A DNA stretch of 64,000 bases. Origin: Paludibacteraceae bacterium (lineage in GTDB: Bacteria > Bacteroidota > Bacteroidia > Bacteroidales > Paludibacteraceae). Below the pieces are notes generated by a model, which saw only the letters and a list, made by a program, of their open reading frames with translations, searched no databases and was not told where the DNA came from. Of the stretch, positions 7,579 to 15,411 are shown piece by piece. The stretch lies in assembly GCA_018056165.1 (NCBI GenBank), contig JAGPGD010000001.1, forward strand, positions 49,351 to 113,350. Reading direction: 5' to 3'. Positions within the stretch are counted from its first letter, which is position 1. The number at the start of each line of letters is the position of its first letter. Position numbers and translations under genes: made by a program.

Positions 7579-8559
7579 ATGCGACGTATTATTATTTTTA
7601 TGTTTATTTTGTTACTAGCAGGTATATTTAGCTGTGCCCAAACTAATAAATCAAATAAAAATTTCACAGTTCAAAATGGTTTATTTATTTGCAGATTAAA
7701 TGATCGTATAATCTATTCCAATACTGAACATGAAGATGAATATCCATTATATAATTTATATTCATTAGACCCAATAACTAACAACAAGAGATTGATTGAC
7801 AGCCTTGTTACTTTAAATTGTTGGATCAAAACCTCAGATTCTACTTTAGTTTATTCGAAATCAGACAAATTATATTTATGGAATTCAAATACAAAAGTAA
7901 AGACTCCTTTCCCAATATCTTATCTGTTTGTAAAAATTGTTGGAATAAGTTTTAATCGTGATTTAAATTATTTGATATTATTTGATTTGGATGAAAAAAA
8001 ACAAGCATTGACATTAAGTATCATAGATAAATTTAATTATATTAAATTCAAACAAATGATAGAATTTAATGAAATTGAAATGGAAGGGATTTTACCAAAA
8101 ATTGAAGCCATTAATAATTATTTTGTTTTTTTGATACAAGATAAATTGTATATGATAGATTTGTCAAAAAAGATTCCTGATTTTAAAATTATTTCGGACA
8201 AATGTGATGGTTTTGCTTTATTTGAAGATAAAGGGATTATTTTTTATAAATTTATTTCTGATGAAAAAACTAATGGTTATATTATCTACTATGATGGATT
8301 GCATACAAATATAATTGACAACTTGCTAAATGAGAAAATATTTAATTGTGGAAGATCAGATTTGATTACTGCGAAAATCATGGGTAAATTTGTACCTATT
8401 TATGTGATTTGTGATTCTCCCTATATTTTTTCAGAATCAAAATGGGAGTTTCTACAAAATATAGTAATATATGAAGACGAAAAGTTAATTGTGAAAATTC
8501 CATATTACGATGGGAAAGTCAATAAAGACAGTTTCGAATGGTATTTAAAAGGTTTATAA
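7579..8559 (+). CDS. Candidate immunity protein 2, lipoprotein
   Basis: A 326-residue protein with a lipoprotein signal (MRRIIIFMFILLLAGIFSC, lipobox ending in Cys19) starting 3 bp after cassette 2. An AGGAGG-like stretch at 7567-7573 lies just before its ATG. The mature part is rich in short strand patterns (LFICRLNDRIIYSN, YLWNSN, LYMIDLS, IIYYDGL) suggestive of a beta-propeller-like fold, but I recognise no family. It is larger than the other candidates. Placement and export signal make it the likely immunity partner of the M15-like toxin; a passenger lipoprotein is an alternative. Confidence 0.6.
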   Translation: MRRIIIFMFILLLAGIFSCAQTNKSNKNFTVQNGLFICRLNDRIIYSNTEHEDEYPLYNLYSLDPITNNKRLIDSLVTLNCWIKTSDSTLVYSKSDKLYLWNSNTKVKTPFPISYLFVKIVGISFNRDLNYLILFDLDEKKQALTLSIIDKFNYIKFKQMIEFNEIEMEGILPKIEAINNYFVFLIQDKLYMIDLSKKIPDFKIISDKCDGFALFEDKGIIFYKFISDEKTNGYIIYYDGLHTNIIDNLLNEKIFNCGRSDLITAKIMGKFVPIYVICDSPYIFSESKWEFLQNIVIYEDEKLIVKIPYYDGKVNKDSFEWYLKGL

Positions 8560-8569
8560 ATGACTGTAA

Positions 8570-9520
8570 TTTAGTGCATTTTTATTTTTTTATTGTTGCT
8601 ATAAAGATCATTTAGGCAACAACCGTGAAGTATGGCGAGCCAATACCAATACCACCGTTCAGCGTACGCAGTATTACGCGAGCGGTTTGCCATGGGCAAC
8701 CAGTTCAGGTGATAATCCAGGACTTCAGCCATATAAATACAACGGCAAGGAGTTTGTTGAGATGCACGGTTACGACACGTACGATTACGGAGCACGAGGA
8801 ATGTACCCTGCTATTATGCGGTTTACAACCCCTGATCCGCTGGCAGAAAGGAAGCCTTGGATGTCACCATATGTATATTGTTCTAATAATCCAGTTAATA
8901 GGATTGATCCAACTGGGAAAATTGATATAGATGATGAGATACAAAAGAAATATCCTAAATTAACTGAGTATTTGAAAAACTTATTAAATGAATGGGAAAA
9001 TAAGAATCAACGATTTAAAGATAATTTTTCTGAAAAAAGTGGATTAACTGACGCATAAGTTAAAGAAATGTTAAAATTTGGGGAAGGCCCTAAACTTGAG
9101 GTTAAAGATTTAACAAAAGAAAATGCCAATGGTATAACAACATTAGTAAAAGATACTAAAACGGGAAAACTCATGAATGCTAATAATGGAAAAAGATTGA
9201 TAACTTTAAGTAATGAGGTCGTTAATATGATTGAAAAAACGTTCCCAAATGAGGATAACGGTTTCGGTATACTAATGGTAGAATCAACTACTTTTCATGA
9301 GTTAACTCACGTTGGCAATGCTATGGTAAACGGGAATGGAAATGGAAAATATCCTGAATCAGGTAAGGCATTTGAAAAAGATGCCTATGGTAAAGATGTT
9401 GATCCTTTTAATGTAAAAAGTATTTGGAGATCTTTACAACCTGTTCAAGTAATACCAATTCCTCCTACACCATTTCTAGAAATAGTACCAATCGAAACTA
9501 CAACAACTTTTATTTATTAA
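8570..9520 (+). pseudogene. Orphan RHS cassette 3: RHS core end plus HExxH peptidase tip, in-frame stop
   Basis: RHS homology starts earlier than in the other cassettes (YKDHLGNNREVWRANTNTT, from about 8600). The core ends with RIDPTGKID. A tip of about 200 residues follows, but the frame is interrupted by a TAA at 9056-9058 and continues in the same frame (VKEMLKFGEG) to 9520. A single C-to-T change in a CAA glutamine codon would explain the stop. After it lies STTFHELTHVGNAMV, a zinc metallopeptidase HExxH motif, followed by FEKDAYG. The second half has its own ATG at 9068 but lacks the core. Probably inactive as it stands; a sequencing error cannot be excluded. Confidence 0.7.
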
Positions 9521-9534
9521 TAAATTATTTTAGA

Positions 9535-10035
9535 ATGAAAAAAATAATTATTATGTTTGGATTATTATTTATAAACGTAAGTAATATTCTTTCTCAAGAA
9601 AAAATATCTTTACAATTTTTATCTATATTATTAATTAAAAATGAAATTAGAATAAAATTTGAATTTGAAAACATATCAGATAAAGACATTGCTTTATATA
9701 TTCCAACTTCTCAAGATATTTGTAGACAGATATTTAAAATTAAATTTATTTCAGTTAAAGATTCTACTGTACATACATATGAGCCGTGTACGTGGTATTC
9801 AGATTTAAGTTATATTAGGTTAGATTGTAAAAATAGTATAATTTTAATGCCAAAAGAAAAGAAGATAATAAATATGAATTTGTCTAAAAAACATTTTTCA
9901 CCTTTTTTAAGTAAAGACACTTCATATAAGGTTTTACTAGAAATATATTTGAAAGATATTAATATACAATCCATATTTAGTAATTATTTTAATGAAGATA
10001 TCTCGTCTAATTATTTAATTTTCAAAAATTATTGA
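9535..10035 (+). CDS. Candidate immunity protein 3, exported
   Basis: A 166-residue protein with an N-terminal signal peptide (MKKIIIMFGLLFINVSNILS, cleavage before QEK), starting 14 bp after the stop of cassette 3. A frame open further upstream exists, but the ATG at 9535 gives a proper signal sequence. The mature part is a single domain rich in I, K and F, with two cysteines around EPCTWYSDLSYIRLDC, probably a beta-sandwich. No family recognised. Intact although its toxin is broken, as expected if losing immunity is more costly than losing the toxin. Confidence 0.6.
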   Translation: MKKIIIMFGLLFINVSNILSQEKISLQFLSILLIKNEIRIKFEFENISDKDIALYIPTSQDICRQIFKIKFISVKDSTVHTYEPCTWYSDLSYIRLDCKNSIILMPKEKKIINMNLSKKHFSPFLSKDTSYKVLLEIYLKDINIQSIFSNYFNEDISSNYLIFKNY

Positions 10036-10155
10036 GGGATATTAAATAATACCTCACTAAAGTAATATGTCTAAATCAAAGTTGTTAAAAATGCAATTTA
10101 GGAAACATTAAAAGGCCAAAAAAATCAATTTTTCAACTTTTGCTTCCAAGAACTA

Positions 10156-10869
10156 TGCCCTCCAGCCATACAAATACAACGGCAAGGAGTTTGTTGAGAT
10201 GCATGGTTACGACACGTACGATTACGGAGCACGAGGAATGTATTCTGCCCTTATGCGCTTCACCACCCCTGATCCGCTGGCAGAAAAATACTATTCCATC
10301 AGTCCGTATGCGTATTGTGGGAATAATCCGATAAGGTTTGTAGATATTGATGGGAAAAAGATTCTTTATGCAGCTAACGCTTCAAAAGAATTTAAAAAGA
10401 ATTTTGCTCAAGCAGTGCAATATTTAAATAAACATAAAGTTGCTGGAATGCTTTACCAATTAGAAAAATCTGAAAGTATATACTCTCTATAACTGAAACA
10501 AATGGAGGAAGTTTTTATAATTCTGGAACAAATACTATTAATTGGGATCCAACGAAAGGCCTTTTAACAAATGAAGGTCATGAACTTTCTCCAACAACTG
10601 TTTTAAATCATGAAATTGATCATGCTTTGCAAGATGATATAAGTCCTGAACAACAAGAAAAGGATAGAAAAACACCAGATGCTCAATATGGAAATAAAGA
10701 AGAAAAACGTGTAATTGAAGGTTCAGAACAAGAAACAGCAAAAAAACTTGGTGAAATTAAGGAGAAAGAAGTTACACGTAAAGATCATGGAGGCACATTA
10801 TATCAAACCATTAAGTCCAACTTCAATTCAATGGAAAAATCCAATCGTTGTAAAACCCAAAAAAGATGA
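10156..10869 (+). pseudogene. Orphan RHS cassette 4: RHS core end plus M91-like HExxH tip, frameshifted
   Basis: RHS homology starts at about 10156 (LQPYKYNGKEF) and includes the ATG at 10199. The frame stops at 10492 right after a CTCTCT run. Removing one CT pair rejoins SESIYS to ITETNGGSFYNSG and leads into VLNHEIDHALQDD, then EEKRVIEGSEQETAKKLG, ending at 10869. HExxH followed by an EE-R-G-E stretch resembles NleD/M91-type zinc peptidases, a motif-level guess. The final ATGA overlaps the start of the next gene by 4 bp. The shift could be inactivation, phase variation or a sequencing error. Confidence 0.72.
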
Positions 10870-11285
10870 AAAAAATAATTAGTATATTAGTATTTTCAAT
10901 AATTTTCGTTTTCAGCTCTTGCCAAAATTGTAAAAATAGAGTTGACGATATTAATAAAATTGATAAAATTCAGATTAAATCGGTTGATTTTTCTATAATG
11001 ACTATTATATCAGTAGAATGCGATAAATTTGAAGAATATTTTGAAAATTATCAAACAGTTTCTATAGTTAGTCCAAATATTATCAGAGAATTATTAACTT
11101 TTATAAATGAATTAGAACCAATAGATTCAACATATAGTAAAGAAATTGATCCACGAGCAAAAATTACATTGTATTCTAAAAAAGATACAATTTCTATTTG
11201 TATGGGTAATTTAACTATGAGAATGAATAATAATATTTATAAAACTCCCAATAAATTAATTGATTTAATTGCAATAGTCCGTTAG
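10866..11285 (+). CDS. Candidate immunity protein 4, lipoprotein
   Basis: A 139-residue lipoprotein: signal MKKIISILVFSIIFVFSSC with a lipobox at FSSC. It overlaps cassette 4 by 4 bp (ATGA), so it is translationally coupled to the toxin frame. The mature domain has alternating strands (VDFSIMTIISVECDKFEEYF, AKITLYSKKDTISICMG) and no family that I recognise. The last four residues appear to come from the IS next to it: rejoining the flanking repeats across the IS would end the protein LIDLQLFN instead of LIDLIAIVR. It is probably the immunity partner of the HExxH toxin. Confidence 0.62.
   Translation: MKKIISILVFSIIFVFSSCQNCKNRVDDINKIDKIQIKSVDFSIMTIISVECDKFEEYFENYQTVSIVSPNIIRELLTFINELEPIDSTYSKEIDPRAKITLYSKKDTISICMGNLTMRMNNNIYKTPNKLIDLIAIVR
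11254..11267 (+). repeat. Direct repeat left of the IS (possible target duplication)
   Basis: AATTAATTGATTTA, 14 nt, found again at 12594-12607 on the other side of the IS. It lies inside the 3' end of immunity gene 4. Low-complexity AT sequence makes chance possible, but joining the two sides restores a sensible reading frame and stop. Confidence 0.5.
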
Positions 11286-12593
11286 GAAAAAATTAAGATT
11301 AAGCAGCTTTAATACCGAAATACAGAAGTTCATTGACAAGGTGGCGACTTTTTAGGGTTTTGGGTTTAACACCGAAAGCCTCAATAAATCGATTCAATAT
11401 AAAAGCATTGTGATACAATAGTTTATAGTTGGCAATAGAGAAAGGTTGTCCTGCGTTTTTTTTATCGCTCAGGTGGATAATCTTTGCTATATTGACCGTT
11501 GTAAGTGATGCGTTGAAGTGAAAATAGAGTTTGTCCAAATCTCTTGCCTGAGAATGATTCAATCCGGTGGCCTGTTTGGCATCTCTGAAATTGAATTCCA
11601 TTTGAAAACGGCAGTGATAATATGCCAAAACATCAAGAGCATTCATCCGGGTATCGGTGGAGAATATCAGACGTTGTATCGTTTTTCCGTTTTTCTCCGT
11701 TTTTCGTTCGACAACCAATAAAATGTCTGTTTTCAAAGATTTGGAGTTGACAACGGCATAAAAAGCCTGAGTGTTGTCATTAATTTGAATTTGAGTAAAA
11801 ACATTCATATCCAAATTTTCAAGGTCAATTTTTCCTGCCAGTTTGGTTGGTCTGCCTTTACCGGAGTACTCGCCCGTAAATTTATAGCGCAGGTTGGCAT
11901 CGTCCCGGAGTTTGGATATTACGTGAAAACCGTTTTTCATAAGAGGTTGAACGAATGTTATTTTCGAAAAGAATGCATCTGCAACAACGATATCGGATAA
12001 TTTCTGCAGCTCTTCTTTTCTCTCAACAAGAGATAGAGCATACCAATCGATTAAAGACATGGAAACTGTTTTCAATGTTTTTGAAGGAACACTCTGTACG
12101 GCTTCCAAATGAAAGCTTTGGTTCAAGTCGATGTCGATTAAAGCAATTTGTGCAATCTCAAGCCCCTTTTTGGAGCATTGGTCCGAGCCCGACCAAAACG
12201 AACCGAGATAAGGTGTTTTATTGCCCGATTTCTCGATATAGCTTGGGTCAAAGGAAATTGCAATTCGTTTGCCAATATGGGGAGTTATCAGTGAAGAGTT
12301 GAATGACATGAAATCGAATTTTTCTTTGAACTGATTCCGGAAACGCTGTTCGCAATGCTTGCCGTAACGACTCATTTGTTTAAAATTAATTCGGCCAGGA
12401 ATAGAGAGATACAACATAAAAATTTCCAATAAAAAATCACGTCGCCATTTATTGAGTGAAAAACCTTTCAAAGCGCTACCGACTATTGAATTAAAAGTGT
12501 TAACTTCCGTGAAAATCATATTTTATTGTAAATTAGTTAAATAATCTATAAAGATAGTGATTTTCAGGGAGTTGACCAAATAAAAATATAAAT
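11268..12593 (-). mobile_element. IS4-like insertion sequence
   Basis: About 1.33 kb bounded by 14 nt direct repeats and carrying one transposase gene on the minus strand. I could not define clean terminal inverted repeats; a weak partial match exists between 11275-11295 and the complement of about 12560-12582. The boundaries therefore rest on the direct repeats. Confidence 0.6.
11299..12519 (-). CDS. DDE transposase, IS4-like
   Basis: A 406-residue transposase with a DDE layout: D91 in ISFDPSYI, D181 in VVADAFFS, and E308 in the C-terminal YHCRFQMEFNFRDAKQATGL, which matches the Y-(2)-R-(3)-E-(6)-K signature of IS4-type transposases. The N-terminal 80 residues contain LNKWRRDFLLEIFMLYLS, common in transposases of this kind in Bacteroidota. 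Length is normal and the frame intact, so it may be active. It lies tail-to-tail with immunity gene 4 and has interrupted that gene's 3' end. Confidence 0.85.
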   Translation of the reverse strand: MIFTEVNTFNSIVGSALKGFSLNKWRRDFLLEIFMLYLSIPGRINFKQMSRYGKHCEQRFRNQFKEKFDFMSFNSSLITPHIGKRIAISFDPSYIEKSGNKTPYLGSFWSGSDQCSKKGLEIAQIALIDIDLNQSFHLEAVQSVPSKTLKTVSMSLIDWYALSLVERKEELQKLSDIVVADAFFSKITFVQPLMKNGFHVISKLRDDANLRYKFTGEYSGKGRPTKLAGKIDLENLDMNVFTQIQINDNTQAFYAVVNSKSLKTDILLVVERKTEKNGKTIQRLIFSTDTRMNALDVLAYYHCRFQMEFNFRDAKQATGLNHSQARDLDKLYFHFNASLTTVNIAKIIHLSDKKNAGQPFSIANYKLLYHNAFILNRFIEAFGVKPKTLKSRHLVNELLYFGIKAA

Positions 12594-12607
12594 AATTAAT
12601 TGATTTA
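12594..12607 (+). repeat. Direct repeat right of the IS
   Basis: Second copy of AATTAATTGATTTA. It is followed by CAATTATTTAACTAA, which reads Q-L-F-N-stop in the frame of immunity gene 4. Confidence 0.5.
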
Positions 12608-12670
12608 CAATTATTTAACTAAAAATATAACACACTATTGTAATTGAACAAATACAAAAAAATCAATAAA

Positions 12671-12706
12671 ATGAATAACCTCGAACAAGCCTCAAGGAAT
12701 TATTTT
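12671..12706 (+). repeat. Degenerate copy of a GCAAGC-type palindrome
   Basis: Reads ATGAATAACCTCGAACAAGC, then CTCAAGGAATTATTTTGA. It is similar along its length to 58204-58243, which has the intact palindrome CCCCGAGG-CAAG-CCTCGAGG. Here both arms are decayed. Confidence 0.5.
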
Positions 12707-12714
12707 GATTAAAT

Positions 12715-12755
12715 ATGCGGTTTACCACCCTTGATCCGCTGGCAGAGAAGCACTA
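12715..12755 (+). pseudogene. RHS core remnant 5
   Basis: Encodes MRFTTLDPLAEKHY, a 14-residue piece of the same RHS core, then runs into unrelated sequence (NIFFKNF) and a stop. The DNA matches cassette 1 closely (TTTACCACCCTTGATCCGC). It is the last trace of a fifth cassette. The rest of 12760-12970 has no recognisable gene; a short open stretch near 12870-12950 (LLEILLNDKYEVTKKIARKH) may be another scrap. Confidence 0.75.
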
Positions 12756-12971
12756 TAATATTTTTTTTAAGAATTTCATAGGCTCATTCTTGAGAAAATG
12801 ACCTTAATTTTGATAATATATTTTATCAATACAGTACGTTGTAATTCAGATAATTATAATTCATTTTTTCTAACAACTGCTATTAGAAATTTTACTTAAT
12901 GACAAATATGAAGTAACTAAAAAAATTGCTCGTAAGCATAAAAAATAAACTTTTAGTTTTCATGCTTTGCA

Positions 12972-13003
12972 TTGGCTGTTTTCAGTTTTTCCAGCTATCT
13001 TTG
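12972..13003 (+). promoter_or_regulatory. Promoter of the solute-binding lipoprotein gene
   Basis: TTG at 12972-12974 and TATCTTTG at 12996-13003 with 21 bp between them fit the Bacteroidota -33/-7 pattern. The gene's ATG is 80 bp downstream. Confidence 0.55.
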
Positions 13004-13082
13004 TGAACAACAGTGTTGATGTTATAAATTTTGACTTTTTGTAAGTTGGGCGTAACATTCATGGCAATTTAAGTAATTTTTG

Positions 13083-14210
13083 ATGAAAAAAATCTTGTCT
13101 TTTATATTACCGTTACTGATTTTAGTTTCCTCATGTATTTCCCGAAATTCGCATAGAACTGGCGAAACGCCACTATGTTCTTTACACCTGTGTTATGCTA
13201 AAGGTTTTTCAGTTAGCTATTTCAAAAATTTTAAAGAAGTAACGGTTTTTAATCCTTGGGCAAAAGAAGCCGTTTATCAACGATATTATTTAGTTCATGA
13301 TACGTCAGTTACTGTACCAGTGAATGGTGTGAGAATTAAAATTCCTGTTCATACATTAGCAGCTACTTCTGTTACTCATTTTGAATTTCTGCGTTTACTA
13401 AACGAAATTGATGCTGTTACAGGTGTTTGCTCTGCTAAAATTATTTACAATTCTCAAATCAACAACAGACTTAAAAAAGGTCTTGTAGTAGATCTGGGAG
13501 ATGCATTTAATATGAATCTTGAAAAAACAGTACAACTTCATGCAGATCTTGTAATGGTAAGTGGTTATAATCAGAACGATCCGTTTGCACAGCGTCTTGT
13601 TGAAATAGGCATTCCAGTAGTTTATAACAACGAATGGATGGAAAATTCCTTATTGGGACGTGCAGAATGGATAAAATTTATAGGTGCGTTTTTTGATAAA
13701 GAAAAACTCGCCGATAGTATTTTTCAAAAAATTGAACAGCAATATTTGGAAGCTTCAAACAAAGCAAAAGGAGTAAAATATCGCCCTACAATAATGTCTG
13801 GTTCTAATTTTCGAGGAACTTGGTACATGCCAGGTGGACAAAATTTTATGGCACAACTTTTTTTAGATGCTGGTGGAAATTATTTTTATGCGGGTGATAC
13901 AACTAAAGGAAGTTTGCCTTTGAATTTTGAGAAAGTCCTAAAGAATTTTGCTGAAACTGACATGTGGTTAAATTGCAGTTACTGCTCTTTAGACGAATTG
14001 TTGAAAGCGGACGCAAAACATGCACTTTTTCGTCCCGTTAAATTAAAGCAGGTTTATAATTTCAATAAACGGAGGTTGTCATCAGGAGCTAATGATTTTT
14101 GGGAAAGTGGTATAGCTCATCCTGATTTGTTACTAAAAGATATAATTTCCATTTTGCATCCGGAATTATTACCTGATTATGAATTGTTTTATACAAAAAA
14201 ACTAGAATAA
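13083..14210 (+). CDS. ABC transporter substrate-binding lipoprotein (cobalamin/siderophore type)
   Basis: A 375-residue lipoprotein (MKKILSFILPLLILVSSC) of the periplasmic-binding-protein family that delivers iron chelates or cobalamin to BtuCD/FhuBC-type importers. Two Rossmann-like lobes are visible, one with AATSVTHFEFLRLLNEIDAVTGV and one with GTWYMPGGQNFMAQLFLDAGG, joined by a long helix (DKEKLADSIFQKIEQQYLEA). The family pattern DAFNMNLEKTVQLHADLVMVS is clear. I prefer ATG 13083 over the TTG one codon earlier. No permease or ATPase gene is adjacent. A BtuB-like receptor with a B12 riboswitch occurs at 48.7-51 kb, so cobalamin is a possible ligand but is not shown by the sequence. Confidence 0.88.
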   Translation: MKKILSFILPLLILVSSCISRNSHRTGETPLCSLHLCYAKGFSVSYFKNFKEVTVFNPWAKEAVYQRYYLVHDTSVTVPVNGVRIKIPVHTLAATSVTHFEFLRLLNEIDAVTGVCSAKIIYNSQINNRLKKGLVVDLGDAFNMNLEKTVQLHADLVMVSGYNQNDPFAQRLVEIGIPVVYNNEWMENSLLGRAEWIKFIGAFFDKEKLADSIFQKIEQQYLEASNKAKGVKYRPTIMSGSNFRGTWYMPGGQNFMAQLFLDAGGNYFYAGDTTKGSLPLNFEKVLKNFAETDMWLNCSYCSLDELLKADAKHALFRPVKLKQVYNFNKRRLSSGANDFWESGIAHPDLLLKDIISILHPELLPDYELFYTKKLE

Positions 14211-14221
14211 AACATTAGAAT

Positions 14222-14413
14222 TTTAAGCCAGAAGAAATTATTAGGTTTAAGTTATCAGGATTTAGTTGGTAGTCAGGAGCTTGGAATTCAAGAATGGTAA
14301 GGTTCTGATTGTGAGAAAAATGAGTAATTATAATTTCGCTTGACAGGTCAGTAATAAAAAAAATCTGTGTTTTCTCGATATGACTCTGTGAAATTTTAAT
14401 TTTTATTACTCAG
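14222..14413 (-). pseudogene. Possible C-terminal gene scrap
   Basis: On the minus strand an open stretch of about 63 codons ends at a TAA next to the solute-binding gene. It reads like real protein (TQIFFITDLSSEIIITHFS, LTILEFQAPDYQLNPDNLN) but has no plausible start and a stop just upstream. I do not recognise the family. It may be the tail of a lost gene. The remaining 14414-14730 shows nothing. Confidence 0.3.
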
Positions 14414-14731
14414 AAACACACAAAAATTTACCTAGCAAGACATAAAGATTTATTTCTTGCTCTTGTGCAGTCAAATAAAACCCTAAATAATTGAAACCGC
14501 AAAACTCATATTTCGTACCAGTATTTCGTGATGCACAAACTCGCAAGTCCTAAACTTTTTTAACACCAAACAGTTGATCAATTATTTTTATAAATCGATG
14601 TCTTTCTGTTTATTTGAGCTAAAAAATTTATTCCGCCAAATAATTTGATTTTCTTAAGAAAATAACATTAATTCATATTATCTTCTTGCTTCCTTCTAAT
14701 TATAAATGTTTTTAGTATTAGTGTTTTTTCT

Positions 14732-14739
14732 TATTTTTG
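14732..14739 (+). promoter_or_regulatory. -7 promoter element of hpt-adk-obg
   Basis: TATTTTTG, a match to TAnnTTTG, about 70 bp before the hpt start and with no gene between. Confidence 0.5.
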
Positions 14740-14809
14740 CAAATTAGATGAAAATTATGCACTTTTTGTGCATTTTATGCAAATTAAAATAACCATTATT
14801 ATATATAAA

Positions 14810-15373
14810 ATGGAAGATTTACCGCACTCTATGAATATCATTCAAATCGAAGACAAAAAATTTAAACTTTATATTCCTGAAAAAGAAATATTAAAATCAA
14901 TTCAGGAAATTGCAGAAAAAATCAATGATAACCTGGTAGATAAAAATCCACTTTTTATCTGTATCTTGAATGGGGCATTCATGTTTGCTAGCGATTTGAT
15001 GAAAGCAATTTCTATCCCTTGCGAAATTACTTTTATAAAATTATCTTCTTATCATGGCACAACTACTTCTGGGAAAATAAAAGAAATCATTGGCTTAAAT
15101 GAAGATATTACGAAACGAAATATAGTAGTAATTGAAGATATTATTGACACAGGCTTTACAATGGAATTCATTATAAATTCTCTCAAATCAAAAGGAGCTA
15201 ACGAAATTCAGATAGCTGCTTTACTTTTAAAACCTGATGCTTTACAACGAGACCTAAAAATTGATTATGCAGGTATAAAAATTCCCAATGATTTCATCAT
15301 AGGCTATGGATTAGATTATAATGGTTATGGAAGGAATTTAAGAGATATTTATACTTTAATTTCTGAACAATAG
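14810..15373 (+). CDS. hpt: Hypoxanthine phosphoribosyltransferase
   Basis: Salvages hypoxanthine and guanine with PRPP in the cytoplasm. The type I PRTase PRPP loop is VVIEDIIDTGFTM; upstream is ICILNGAFMFASDLM and the flexible-loop SSYHGT, and the C-terminal part has FIIGYGLDYNGYGRNL, all as in HPRT. I chose ATG 14810 (MEDLPHSMNIIQIED); ATG 14831 would give the more usual N-terminus, and the upstream GTG/ATG codons lengthen the protein without conservation. It heads a probable operon with adk (38 bp gap) and obg (42 bp gap). Confidence 0.95.
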   Translation: MEDLPHSMNIIQIEDKKFKLYIPEKEILKSIQEIAEKINDNLVDKNPLFICILNGAFMFASDLMKAISIPCEITFIKLSSYHGTTTSGKIKEIIGLNEDITKRNIVVIEDIIDTGFTMEFIINSLKSKGANEIQIAALLLKPDALQRDLKIDYAGIKIPNDFIIGYGLDYNGYGRNLRDIYTLISEQ

Positions 15374-15411
15374 CCAAATAACATAAAAATTCTATATAAG
15401 ACAAAATTAAA

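Noticed and set aside
9424..9534. Longer start for immunity protein 3
   Set aside because: It overlaps the end of the toxin frame and would bury the signal peptide; ATG 9535 places the signal at the N-terminus.
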